Source: Magnetococcus marinus MC-1 (lineage in GTDB: Bacteria > Pseudomonadota > Magnetococcia > Magnetococcales > Magnetococcaceae). From it: a stretch of 64,000 nucleotides of DNA. A program made the position numbers and the translations under genes. This document shows, one piece after another, positions 13,165-21,495 of the stretch (position 1 is its first letter; the number at the start of each line of letters is the position of its first letter). Location: positions 3,129,501-3,193,500 of the forward strand of contig NC_008576.1 of NCBI RefSeq assembly GCF_000014865.1, in the 5' to 3' direction. Under the pieces are notes generated by a model. It made no database searches. It had not been told where the DNA came from and saw only the letters and a program-made list of their open reading frames with translations.

Positions 13165-13599
13165 TTAGATGCCCGCCTCAACGGTATCGTCATCATCGCC
13201 AAGGTCGTCGTCATCGGCCATACCGAAGGTGGTAAGCTCATCGGCGGCGTCTTCGGCTTTACCCTCTTCACCCTTTTCTTCACAGGGGGCTAAAGGAGAG
13301 GCTTTATCGCTGACGTCTTCGATGCGCACATGCTGGAACTTGAGCACGTCTTCATCAATGCCCAATTTAGCTTCCAGATCATGCACCATGGAGCCTTCGC
13401 CTTCCAGGATATGGAAGACATAAAAACCCTTGACGTTTTTCTTAACCAAATAGGCCAACTGACGACGGCCCCACAGTTCGGTACGTACCACCTTACCGCC
13501 TGTCGCTGCAACGTTGTCGGAAAACCGTTTATTGACCAGTTCCACTTGTTCGGTGGTCAGGTCAGCCCTGAGGATGTAGATACTCTCATAGAATGCCAC
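13165..13599 (-). CDS. rpsF: 30S ribosomal protein S6
   Basis: 144 residues with a GTG start preceded by a strong AGGAGGT site seven bases away. The ferredoxin-like fold of S6 is visible (YESIYILRADL, then GGKVVRTELWGRRQLAY and KGFYVFHILEG). The last 40 residues form a very acidic tail (EEKGEEGKAEDA and runs of Asp), comparable to the polyglutamate-modified tails of other S6 proteins. It binds S18 and 16S rRNA on the 30S platform. It is the first gene of the cluster, divergent from pgeF, so the promoter should lie in 13600-13734. Confidence 0.97.
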   Translation of the reverse strand: MAFYESIYILRADLTTEQVELVNKRFSDNVAATGGKVVRTELWGRRQLAYLVKKNVKGFYVFHILEGEGSMVHDLEAKLGIDEDVLKFQHVRIEDVSDKASPLAPCEEKGEEGKAEDAADELTTFGMADDDDLGDDDDTVEAGI

Positions 13600-13734
13600 T
13601 TAGGCACCTCCTTCCGGATGACGAAGCCAACTCATTGCCTCGATGATAGCCCCGTTAACCCTTCTGTCGCGGGGGTAAGCCGACGACAAAACCGTTAAAA
13701 AGGAGCAAGGAAGCTTTGAACAGAAAAAACGGGC

Positions 13735-14556
13735 ATGATAATAAAGAGGGGGGACCAACGCAACCAAAAAGTGATGAACATGTTTCTAAACGATTTACCT
13801 TTTCCAGCTATTCCTTCAATTTCCACCTTTTGCAGCAGCCGCCAAGGTGGCATAAGCCGTGGTAATTACGCAGATCTCAATCTTGGGGATCATGTCGGTG
13901 ATGATCCCAATGCGGTCATGGAGAATCGTCAACGTCTACAGCAGCAACTGCACCGACCCCAACTCAACACCGTTTATCTGCAACAGGTACACGGTACCAC
14001 CGCCACCCTCATTACCGATGCCCCACCCAAGTTTCCCCCACAAGCCGATGCGGTCGTCACCCAGCAAGCCGATCTGCTGTTGGCGATCATGACCGCCGAC
14101 TGCCTGCCTGTTCTGTTTGCCCACCCCCAAAGCGGCGTTATTGCCGCCGCCCACGCTGGCTGGCGCGGTGCCCGTGATGGGATTTTAGAGAACACCCTCG
14201 CTGGCATGCAGCGCCTGGGGGCCGTCCCTCAGGAAACCATCGCCATGCTGGGCCCCTGCATTCGCCAACCCCATTATGAGGTAGATGGCGCATTTTATGC
14301 ACAGTTCATGACGGATGACGGCGATAACACCGTCTTTTTTCAACCCTCGCCCCACCATACCGAGCGCTGGATGTTTGACCTGCCGGGCTATGCCAAATGG
14401 CGTCTGCTGCGGGCTGGTGTGGCTTTGCCCAACGTTTACGACTGCGAACGATGCACTTATCAGGAAGAGACCTTACTGTTCAGCCATCGCCGGGCAACCC
14501 ACCGCGGCCATATTCCGTGTGGTCGTCAAATAAGTGGCATTTACCGGCGATCCTGA
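13735..14556 (+). CDS. pgeF: Peptidoglycan editing factor PgeF / multicopper polyphenol oxidase (YfiH family)
   Basis: 273 residues from the first ATG. An ATG at 13774 (MNMFLNDLP) matches the family start better, and neither has a clear ribosome binding site. The three metal-binding signatures of the family are present: QQVHG, MTADCLP and HAGWRG, plus the late GPCI motif and a C-terminal CERC...SHRR block. In E. coli PgeF removes wrongly incorporated amino acids from muropeptide precursors; related enzymes were first described as laccases. Its 3' end overlaps the start of a lytic transglycosylase gene, which agrees with a cell-wall role. Confidence 0.92.
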   Translation: MIIKRGDQRNQKVMNMFLNDLPFPAIPSISTFCSSRQGGISRGNYADLNLGDHVGDDPNAVMENRQRLQQQLHRPQLNTVYLQQVHGTTATLITDAPPKFPPQADAVVTQQADLLLAIMTADCLPVLFAHPQSGVIAAAHAGWRGARDGILENTLAGMQRLGAVPQETIAMLGPCIRQPHYEVDGAFYAQFMTDDGDNTVFFQPSPHHTERWMFDLPGYAKWRLLRAGVALPNVYDCERCTYQEETLLFSHRRATHRGHIPCGRQISGIYRRS

Positions 14557-15890
14557 GCCTATTGTTGGCACTCTGCTGCGCCCTACCGACCCAGGCCGCC
14601 GAGCAGCCACCCATGCCCAGTGTGGCATCCGCAAAAGCGCCCGATCTCTACGCCCTAACCGAAAAAGTGGCCGATGAGTTGGGCTTGGACCGTCAGCTTC
14701 TCAAAGCACTGGTCATGACCGAATCGGCTTATGATCCCAACACGGTTTCCAAAACCGGTGCCGTTGGGCTTATGCAACTGATGCCCCTCACGGCCAAAGA
14801 TATGGGGGTTACAGATTCGTTTGATCCTGAACAAAATCTGCGCGGCGGGGCCACCTATCTAAAAATGTTAATCAACCGCTTTGACAGCTTGGTGCTGGCC
14901 CTGGCCGCCTATAATGCCGGTCCGGGTAATGTGGAGCGGTATGGCACCATTCCACCCTTTGCGCAGACCCGTCGCTATGTACAAAAGGTTTTGACCCACT
15001 ACGGAAAATTCCGCAAAAACGAACTGGAACTGGCCCGCAAAAATGGTAACCAAGCCCTCGGCAGCTGGGATTTGGCCTTGGCGGATCTGGCCGTACTCTC
15101 CCGCGAGATTGAGCGCATGGACAAGCTAAGCCGTGCGCAAGCCAAGACCGCCCATACCCAAACCGCTCCATCCACCGATTGGCAGCGTCCCATCGCCAAC
15201 CCCGAACCCCCCAGCTATCCAGCAGCCTCCCAGCCGTTGGCCTTGGCGGATGGGTTGGTCACCTTTCAAAAGATGGACGGTCCTGGGCAGCGCCACATTA
15301 AAATAGACCTGCACCCTACACCCAACGAGGATCGTGAGGATAGCCGGGCTGAACAGATTGCTCAGGCTCGGGCACGCATCGAAGCGCGCCGTGCTCAGGC
15401 CGAAACAGCCCGTCAAGAGGCACTCTTAAAACGCAAACAGCAGATCGAAGCGCTGGAGGCCCGCCGAGCCCAGACCGAAGCCCTCCGCCAAGCCAACCGT
15501 GAGCGGGCCAAACGGCTGGCGATGGAAGCCAAAAAAAGAGCCCTTGAAGCGGCCCAGCAACAGCTCGCCCGGGCCGACGATGAACCAGCCCGTGATGGCA
15601 TTAAACTCTCTGCGCCTGCGGTTCGCCACGCCACCCCTTTAACCCTCGGCACCACCGACAGCGGAGAACAAACCCTGCGCAGCTACCGCAAACCGGATGG
15701 CACCTTGGTCTTTACCACCCAGCCCCCCACGGCTGAAGAGCAGCAACAGAGCCGTGCCCAGCCGGTCAAACAACCCTCTGTCAAACCCGCGCCCACCAAT
15801 GGACGCACTTTGGAGGAGTACAGCCGGCGGCAGCGCAACCCCAGCATGCCCAGTAAGCGGGATGGTATTCGTATTCGCGGGGCCAGCTAA
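14517..15890 (+). CDS. Secreted lytic transglycosylase (SLT domain) with C-terminal coiled coil
   Basis: The GTG at 14517 was chosen because it begins a clean signal peptide (about 28 residues ending LPTQA before AEQ). Longer in-frame starts would place it internally. The mature protein (457 residues in total) has a soluble transglycosylase domain at about 45-165. The catalytic Glu is E69 in MTESAYDP, followed by GAVGLMQLMP and the YNAGPGNVERYG motif. A charged Arg/Glu/Ala-rich coiled coil (about 280-350) and a DUF4124-like segment with YRKPDGTLVFT end the protein. It cleaves the MurNAc-GlcNAc bond of peptidoglycan in the periplasm. It overlaps pgeF by 40 bp, so the two are probably translated together. 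Confidence 0.88.
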   Translation: MWSSNKWHLPAILSLLLALCCALPTQAAEQPPMPSVASAKAPDLYALTEKVADELGLDRQLLKALVMTESAYDPNTVSKTGAVGLMQLMPLTAKDMGVTDSFDPEQNLRGGATYLKMLINRFDSLVLALAAYNAGPGNVERYGTIPPFAQTRRYVQKVLTHYGKFRKNELELARKNGNQALGSWDLALADLAVLSREIERMDKLSRAQAKTAHTQTAPSTDWQRPIANPEPPSYPAASQPLALADGLVTFQKMDGPGQRHIKIDLHPTPNEDREDSRAEQIAQARARIEARRAQAETARQEALLKRKQQIEALEARRAQTEALRQANRERAKRLAMEAKKRALEAAQQQLARADDEPARDGIKLSAPAVRHATPLTLGTTDSGEQTLRSYRKPDGTLVFTTQPPTAEEQQQSRAQPVKQPSVKPAPTNGRTLEEYSRRQRNPSMPSKRDGIRIRGAS

Positions 15891-16131
15891 GGGATGCCTA
15901 CTGTAACGGATCAACCCGGTTTTCGGCACCCATGCGCCCGGACCAGAGCAACCATACCTTACAGGCTAGGTCTAAAGCTGGGCAGCTCGCTAGACAGGCA
16001 CCCCAACAAGCGGCTATGCGCCATCATCAACGCGCCTAGAGAAAAGCGCAGATCGGTGTCACAGAACCGCTGAGAGGGTAACTCCGCCGCCACACCCGCC
16101 TTACGGGGGTTAACCGGCCAGCCGTGGGGAC

Positions 16132-16389
16132 TCATCCCCCATGCCGCTTGAGCCGAGCCCGCTCCGCCTGACTATAACCATGGGCCCCGTCACAGACGGG
16201 AAAGGTCTCTGTGCGGCCACACTGGCAGATGGGCACATTACGCGCCTTTTCCACCGTAAACAGTTGTGCCTTGCGACAAACAGGTCCTTGCTGTCGATCA
16301 CACAAAGGGTGCTCCAAGCTGTCGCCACAGTGGCAAATTCGATACTCGCCCGGCTCCAGCCGGACCACGATAGGATGCATGTCGTGCAT
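16132..16389 (-). CDS. CDGSH-type iron-sulfur protein with one degenerate site
   Basis: 85 residues from the ATG at 16389. Two CDGSH-type 2Fe-2S motifs are seen. The second, CQCGRTETFPVCDGAH, is complete (three Cys and one His). The first, CHCGDSLEHPLCDRQQ, keeps the three Cys but has Gln where the cluster-ligating His should be. Bacterial CDGSH proteins carry pH-sensitive clusters and are linked to iron and redox handling. The substrate is unknown. The gene is divergent from the NUDIX gene, with 42 bp between the two chosen starts. Confidence 0.75.
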   Translation of the reverse strand: MHDMHPIVVRLEPGEYRICHCGDSLEHPLCDRQQGPVCRKAQLFTVEKARNVPICQCGRTETFPVCDGAHGYSQAERARLKRHGG

Positions 16390-16431
16390 GATACCACTCC
16401 CGATCACTCTGCTACCCTTCGTGCAGGTACA

Positions 16432-17046
16432 ATGCCCCTGCCCGACAGGCTTTCCAGCCGCGACATTGCGACGGCTCTGCAACAAAACCACCCCCCCATG
16501 GATTGGTCATGGGAAGATCCCCAACGCACCACCGCCGCCGTGCTGGTTACCCTCACCCGCCACCAAGGGGCTTGGTCCACCCTGCTCATTCAACGCCCCA
16601 ACACTCTAACCCACCACCCCGGCCAGATTGGTCTGCCCGGCGGTAAAAAGGAGCCCGCTGACAGCACCCCACTGGCAACTGCCCTGCGGGAGTGCCACGA
16701 AGAGTTGGGTTTATCTGCCGATATCCTACACCCCTTGGGCGCCATGCAGCCCTATGACACCCGCACCAGCGGTTTTCGGGTCATACCGCTGTTTGCCCGG
16801 CTACAACAACCCTTTACCCTAAACCCCTGTGCCCGCGAGGTGGACGAGGTGCTAACCGTGCCGCTCAGACCACTCTGGCTCCAGCAGCAGCAAGGGCTAC
16901 CAACCCATTTCCAAGGAGGGTACCATTACCTGTGGCAAGGGCGTATAATATGGGGAGTAACCGCGGTGATTCTGTACCGTTTTCTTGAACGCCTACAGGA
17001 GCAAACTTCATGCGCATCCTCCTCATCCTGCTTGGCGCAGTCCTGA
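16432..17046 (+). CDS. NUDIX hydrolase, probable CoA pyrophosphatase
   Basis: 204 residues from the ATG at 16432, which has GCAGG just upstream. Starting further 5' would run antisense through the CDGSH gene. The NUDIX box is intact (GGKKEPADSTPLATALRECH followed by EELGL), and the preceding segment (RPNTLTHHPGQIGLPGG) matches the CoA-pyrophosphatase subfamily (YeaB/NudL). These enzymes hydrolyse CoA and its oxidised forms to 4'-phosphopantetheine and 3',5'-ADP. The 3' end overlaps the next small membrane-protein gene by 37 bp. Confidence 0.88.
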   Translation: MPLPDRLSSRDIATALQQNHPPMDWSWEDPQRTTAAVLVTLTRHQGAWSTLLIQRPNTLTHHPGQIGLPGGKKEPADSTPLATALRECHEELGLSADILHPLGAMQPYDTRTSGFRVIPLFARLQQPFTLNPCAREVDEVLTVPLRPLWLQQQQGLPTHFQGGYHYLWQGRIIWGVTAVILYRFLERLQEQTSCASSSSCLAQS

Positions 17047-17306
17047 TTTTAACCCTCTTTGGTGCCGCGATTAAGGCCATCTGGAGAGCGCGTTATCCCA
17101 GCGACGCCATCGAAGGTGAAGTTGTCGATAAAAGCCCGCAAAACTTCACCTATAGCCCCCTAGCCCAGCGGACCTTGGGCCTTATCCTGGTATTGTTGTT
17201 GGTGGGCGTAGTGGGGCATCTGCTGGAGACCCGCCAAGGTCCCGCCGAACACTATAGCCCCGCCCACTTGGAAAATGGCAAACTCATACCCGGCACCCTT
17301 AAGTAG
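17010..17306 (+). CDS. Small two-helix membrane protein, function unknown
   Basis: 98 residues. A first hydrophobic helix (about 2-24, MRILLILLGAVLILTLFGAA) and a second (about 54-72, LGLILVLLLVGVVGHLL) flank a short charged loop. I do not recognise the family. The ATG follows CAGGAGC by a few bases, a good ribosome binding site inside the end of the NUDIX gene, so co-expression is likely. Its last 8 bp overlap the convergent gene at 17299. Confidence 0.6.
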   Translation: MRILLILLGAVLILTLFGAAIKAIWRARYPSDAIEGEVVDKSPQNFTYSPLAQRTLGLILVLLLVGVVGHLLETRQGPAEHYSPAHLENGKLIPGTLK

Positions 17307-17709
17307 CGGCATCTGGTGGGGGCAAAGGGTCTTGGCACATCTGTTTTGCCTGCCAGTTTTGGTAATAATTGTCAAATAGACGCTCCATCTTAACGATGAT
17401 CTCGGCGTCATCCCCCCCCATCATGCGTTCCATAACCAGTTGTGCCGAGGCATCCAGCAAGCTCATATCCGCCTCGATCATTGGGTAGTTACGCTTGAGC
17501 CGTTTGAGTGCCTTAACCACACTCTCCCCCGGTGGAGCGGGCAGATTAAGGGGTTCGGTGATAGGCGCAACAGGGGCAACCTCGGGCTGTTGCTGGCTGA
17601 GCAAAAAGCGGGCAAAGCTCTCCACACTGCGGCGCTCTGGCTCGCCCAACTTGGCCCACACTTCCAACAACGTCTTCGCGTCCTTATGTCGGTTATGGTT
17701 GATCAGCAT
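17299..17709 (-). CDS. Hypothetical protein downstream of exonuclease III
   Basis: 136 residues from the ATG at 17709 (MLINHNRHKDAK), eight bases after the exonuclease III stop. The protein is alpha-helical and charged, with a proline-rich linker in the middle (PEVAPVAPITEPLNLPAPP) and a C-terminal helix rich in Met and aromatic residues. No catalytic motif is visible and I do not recognise the family. Its position suggests co-transcription with xth. Confidence 0.6.
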   Translation of the reverse strand: MLINHNRHKDAKTLLEVWAKLGEPERRSVESFARFLLSQQQPEVAPVAPITEPLNLPAPPGESVVKALKRLKRNYPMIEADMSLLDASAQLVMERMMGGDDAEIIVKMERLFDNYYQNWQAKQMCQDPLPPPDAAT

Positions 17710-17716
17710 CCTGGCC

Positions 17717-18490
17717 TCACAGCAGATAGGTAGCAATAACAGGCGCATGGTCCGAGGGACGTTCCCAGCCACGGGGCTCACGATCAATGTGGCAATGGGT
17801 GAGCTTGGCCGTCAACGCCGGGCTGCTCAGCAGGTGGTCAATACGCACCCCCATATTGCGCTGAAAAGAGCCCAGCCGATAGTCCCACCAGCTAAAATAG
17901 CCACCCTCCGGCTGTAGATGGCGAAAGGCATCGGTCAAACCCAACCCGCATAGTGCCTGATAGGCAGACCGTTCAGGGGGAGAGACCAAAATTTTACCTG
18001 CCCAAAACGACACATCGTGAACATCCCGGTCGTCTGGGGCAATATTATAATCCCCCAACACCACCAATTGGGGATAGCTCGCCAGCTGCGCCTGCACAAA
18101 CGACTGGAGCTTAGCCAGCCAATCCAGCTTATAGTGGTACTTGTCGCTGCCAACTTCTGAGCCATTAGGCACGTAACAGTTAACCACCCGCACGCCATTG
18201 ACGGTGACGGCCATCAACCGTTTTTGCGCGGGATCAACACCCGGCAAATCCAGCACCACATCACGCTCTTCTAAGGGAAAACGACTCAGCACCGCCACAC
18301 CATTATAGGTTTTTTGGCCATTGGCGAGCAGGTGCCAGCCCAGCGACTTAAACCGTTCAGCGGGAAATTTTTCGCTGACCATTTTAAGCTCTTGCAGGCA
18401 GAGCAGATCACAGGGATCCTCGGCCAGCCATTGGGCCACGTGCTCCTGACGCACATTCATGGAGTTTACGTTCCAGGTGGCAATACGCAT
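17717..18490 (-). CDS. xth: Exodeoxyribonuclease III
   Basis: 257 residues from the ATG at 18490 (MRIATWNVNS), the usual start of the family; another ATG lies two codons upstream. The AP-endonuclease motifs are in order: NVNS near 8, LQELK near 35, YNGVAVLSR, the GDYNIAPDDRDV metal/catalytic block near 147, YFSWWDYR, RIDHLL and the final SDHAPV. The enzyme cleaves abasic sites and removes 3' blocks in base excision repair. Length and motifs are normal. It precedes the hypothetical gene at 17299 on the same strand. Confidence 0.96.
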   Translation of the reverse strand: MRIATWNVNSMNVRQEHVAQWLAEDPCDLLCLQELKMVSEKFPAERFKSLGWHLLANGQKTYNGVAVLSRFPLEERDVVLDLPGVDPAQKRLMAVTVNGVRVVNCYVPNGSEVGSDKYHYKLDWLAKLQSFVQAQLASYPQLVVLGDYNIAPDDRDVHDVSFWAGKILVSPPERSAYQALCGLGLTDAFRHLQPEGGYFSWWDYRLGSFQRNMGVRIDHLLSSPALTAKLTHCHIDREPRGWERPSDHAPVIATYLL

Positions 18491-18565
18491 GATCAATCTT
18501 TAATCCATGGAAAGAGCACAAAAGCGCGGTGGAAAGTTAAAGGCAACGGGTGTCGATCCCCACTA

Positions 18566-20467
18566 TTAATTATTGCGGCTGGACCAACTGTACTCTTGCA
18601 GAGAAACCACCCCAGCCAGCCCCCGCAGCTGGGTTAGCACCACACCCAAGGGGTTAATATGCTCGTGACCAAACTGTAGCATGACCAACAGGCGTGTGGG
18701 GGAACGGGGCTTAATCTCGGTATGATGAATGCGCACCCCACTGACCTCAAGCAGGCGGTAGATCTCTGCTAATACCCCACCACTGCGCTCCACCACCAAT
18801 ATAATATTGATGTTGGCTTGGTTGCAGGCATCGGCCAAGTTCCATCGGCCCCGTTCCCAATGCACCTCATCATTGCCCTCATGTACCTTCGTGCACTGGC
18901 TGGTATGCACAATCCAGCGGCCATCCGCCGCACTGCGCCCCACAACAGTATCACCCGGCACCGGGCAGCAGCAGTTGGACCACGCAATATCGCTGCTGGC
19001 AAGGGCGGTCAAAACAAACAGCCCCGGTTGGGGATGCTGTACCCCATGCACCCCACCCTCATGATTTTTTAGGGCCTGTTTGATCACTGTCTTGGCCCGT
19101 GCTGTCTTAACCACATTAAGCCAACCACGTAGGGGACAGCTGCTTTTGGCGGTAATCACATTGATCACATCGCCATCTTTAAACGGGTAATCGGGGGCCC
19201 GCTTAACCCCATTGACATAGGCCCCCGCACACCGATTACCAATCTCCGTGTGCACAGCATAGGCAAAATCAATGACCACCGAACCGGCAGGAAAGGTATA
19301 GCGCTCGCCCTTGGGGCTATAGGCATCCAACAGGTCGGGCAGCACATGGGCATGTACCTCAGACATACGCAAATCGCTGTCCCCCAGGGTGCTCAGCAAG
19401 CGCATGTAGCGCCCGGTGTAGGGGGATGAGCCCTCGCCCCATGTGGCTAAAATGCCGTAGCGATTACTCTCATCTTTACCGCTCTCTACAATGAGTACAT
19501 TGACCGGCACCCCCCCCCACAAAATACGGGTGGTAAGGGCTTGATAGCCGTTGATACGTGGGGCGTTCATATAGTCGCGAATGTGCCGAGGCAAGGGCTC
19601 AAAATGGTCATGCACCCGCCCCAACACCTGCCAAGCATCGGAACCCTTGGCCACAAACAGTTTAAGCCGATAGACCGGCCAACCCACCCGGTTTAAACGG
19701 CCCGTGCCGGGCTTTTCTGCCAATAAAAAGTAGTCGGCCACTTTACGGGGTTCCAAGATCACATCGCGAATCAATCCATCCTCGTTGATGCGCGCGACCT
19801 CCTTGACCATATGATCCATGCTCTCGCCGCACTGGTTTTGCAACGTACGCAGGTTTTTGCGGGCACGCTCATACTGCACCGGCATCAGGTGCGGCAGCAG
19901 ACGGTCAATCAGGGCATCCGCCATGACAATCATGCCCAGACGACGGGCAATACCCACATAGATCAAACCCAAACTGGCTTTAACCTTGGCCTTTTCAGGT
20001 CCATGCACTTCCAGGGTTTCGGCGTTATGCAATACGTCAAAACTTTTGATCACCAGCACCCGCAAATCCCGCGAGGCTGCCAGCAAAATACGCCGATAGG
20101 TGGCGGGCATATCCCCGCCGCCGGTCTGTAAGTTACGGATTTTAGAGAGTGCTTCAACAATGCTAAAGACCTCGGGATCCAATGCCCGGATCGCTTGGTC
20201 AGCCTGTTTTTCTGGGGGGGCATCTTCGATGGAGTCGTGCAGCAGTGCCGCACAGATACCAGCTGCATCCACCAGCCCCCAGCTAAAACAGTGGGTGGCC
20301 ACTTGGATACAGTGGAGCACATAGCGCGAGCCGTCCAACTTGCGGAACTGGCCTTCGTGAAAATAGATCGCCAAATCCGCAGCGCGCTGCACACGCTCGG
20401 CTGCCTCTTCCCCCAACCGCTCACGGCACTGGAAGACGAGGTCTTCGATAAGACGTGCTACCTCCAA
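18566..20467 (-). CDS. Divergent RelA/SpoT homologue, probably ppGpp hydrolase with degenerate synthetase
   Basis: 633 residues, shorter than usual (700-740). The HD hydrolase part (about 30-200) keeps RYVLHC, LLHDSIED and the late Asp in KSFDVLHN. The synthetase region (about 220-345) is recognisable (LGRVHDHFEPLPRHIRDYM, NGYQALTT) but the usual EVQIRT...MH segment, which holds a catalytic Glu, reads NVLIVESGKDES instead, and the expected DLxAxR motif is also altered. A TGS domain (about 385-450, VIDFAYAVHTEIG) and a C-terminal ACT domain (about 560-633) are present. It probably degrades (p)ppGpp and may not make it. This is inference from motif loss. Confidence 0.85.
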   Translation of the reverse strand: MEVARLIEDLVFQCRERLGEEAAERVQRAADLAIYFHEGQFRKLDGSRYVLHCIQVATHCFSWGLVDAAGICAALLHDSIEDAPPEKQADQAIRALDPEVFSIVEALSKIRNLQTGGGDMPATYRRILLAASRDLRVLVIKSFDVLHNAETLEVHGPEKAKVKASLGLIYVGIARRLGMIVMADALIDRLLPHLMPVQYERARKNLRTLQNQCGESMDHMVKEVARINEDGLIRDVILEPRKVADYFLLAEKPGTGRLNRVGWPVYRLKLFVAKGSDAWQVLGRVHDHFEPLPRHIRDYMNAPRINGYQALTTRILWGGVPVNVLIVESGKDESNRYGILATWGEGSSPYTGRYMRLLSTLGDSDLRMSEVHAHVLPDLLDAYSPKGERYTFPAGSVVIDFAYAVHTEIGNRCAGAYVNGVKRAPDYPFKDGDVINVITAKSSCPLRGWLNVVKTARAKTVIKQALKNHEGGVHGVQHPQPGLFVLTALASSDIAWSNCCCPVPGDTVVGRSAADGRWIVHTSQCTKVHEGNDEVHWERGRWNLADACNQANINIILVVERSGGVLAEIYRLLEVSGVRIHHTEIKPRSPTRLLVMLQFGHEHINPLGVVLTQLRGLAGVVSLQEYSWSSRNN

Positions 20468-20503
20468 GGGTGGCTCCTTTTTGCATGGTGTGTCACGGGG
20501 CCG

Positions 20504-20797
20504 CTATTTTTTAAACAGCGCATCGGCCGCTTTGAGGGCATCCTCACGGGGAGCATGGCCCATTGAGGCATGCTTGCTGCCACGTGCTTTGAAGAAGTCG
20601 CAAAAATTAGACTTCTCCTTATCCACAACCCTTTCAGCTTGGGGCTCATGACAGTCATTATAGGCCCCGGGGGCGTAAAAATGACAGGCCATGCAGCAGC
20701 GCAAATCACGACCGCATCCGTCACAGTAGGCGCCGCGCACAAAAGCGCCCGAATCAAGGGGTTGTGCGCAGGACCAACATGCATAGGGCTTTGTCAT
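20504..20797 (-). CDS. Conserved small cysteine-rich protein, function unknown
   Basis: 97 residues from the ATG at 20797 (MTKPYACWSC). Nine Cys occur, including CWSC, CDGC, CCMAC and later DCHEP and FCDFF, consistent with one zinc ribbon and a further metal site. The block CHFYAPGAYNDCHEPQAERV reads like a conserved family I have no function for. The C-terminus is a charged helix. It follows the RelA/SpoT gene's start on the same strand upstream, so it may be the first gene of that unit. Confidence 0.65.
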   Translation of the reverse strand: MTKPYACWSCAQPLDSGAFVRGAYCDGCGRDLRCCMACHFYAPGAYNDCHEPQAERVVDKEKSNFCDFFKARGSKHASMGHAPREDALKAADALFKK

Positions 20798-20910
20798 GGC
20801 AAATTCCCGGCAAAAACAAAAAAGGGTTGCATACAAGGTCTAACATAGATTGTTAGACCCTGCCATATGCAACCGATCTTTTCGCCAAAGTTTACCAATT
20901 TATGCCCGAT

Positions 20911-21135
20911 TTAACAGGCGGCGCGGTGCCCCGCACCCACGAGAAAATCGTGGACTCGGCCCAAAATAGAGTCCAGTTCATTGGCCTCGGCTTCACTCAG
21001 GGCGGGAATATCATCCAAACGCTCAACCTTGGCCAGTTCACGATCAGACAGGGCGGCCAGCGCCTTTTTATAGTCTTGCTCGGTGCAATCAAGCTGCTCA
21101 AGACGGGCCAGCGATTGGTTTAACATGCTTTTCAT
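20911..21135 (-). CDS. Hypothetical small acidic helical protein
   Basis: 74 residues from the ATG at 21135, preceded by GGAGG nine bases upstream, a strong site that supports a real gene. The sequence is mostly charged helix (LARLEQLDCTEQDYKKAL, VERLDDIPALSEAEANELD) with two Cys and no known motif. It is the upstream neighbour of the cysteine-rich gene on the same strand. I do not recognise a family. Confidence 0.6.
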   Translation of the reverse strand: MKSMLNQSLARLEQLDCTEQDYKKALAALSDRELAKVERLDDIPALSEAEANELDSILGRVHDFLVGAGHRAAC

Positions 21136-21495
21136 GGAAAGTGTCCTCCACACATGGGAAAAAACGAAAAGATCTCCTCACACCCATTCGCTTTCACAAA
21201 CCATGCCACATAAACTACCGACTAATATTCATTAACTTAACCCTAGCTCTCTCCCCACATATGCAGCCATTGCCTACCTATAACAACCTCCAACCTGACC
21301 TTTTTTGCCGCCCTACCCCCCATGGATCATGCCTGCAAAGTTGGCCAAAACGGCAATTTTTGCACACAAAACCGTGAAGAGCAGCAAAGGAGTATGCTTA
21401 TATGGAGCGGTTAGGTCCATGAAAGCGTTGAGAACCAGCCCCCTTTGTCCAACACGCTGCACCGTTCCAACCGTAGCAGGGAAGTGGAAAGCACC
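21136..21495. other. Intergenic region between divergent small genes
   Basis: 360 bp separating the starts of two divergent genes. It is more AT-rich than its surroundings (about 21200-21260) and should hold both promoters. I could not fix -35/-10 boxes with confidence. Short open frames here have no supporting site. Confidence 0.4.
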
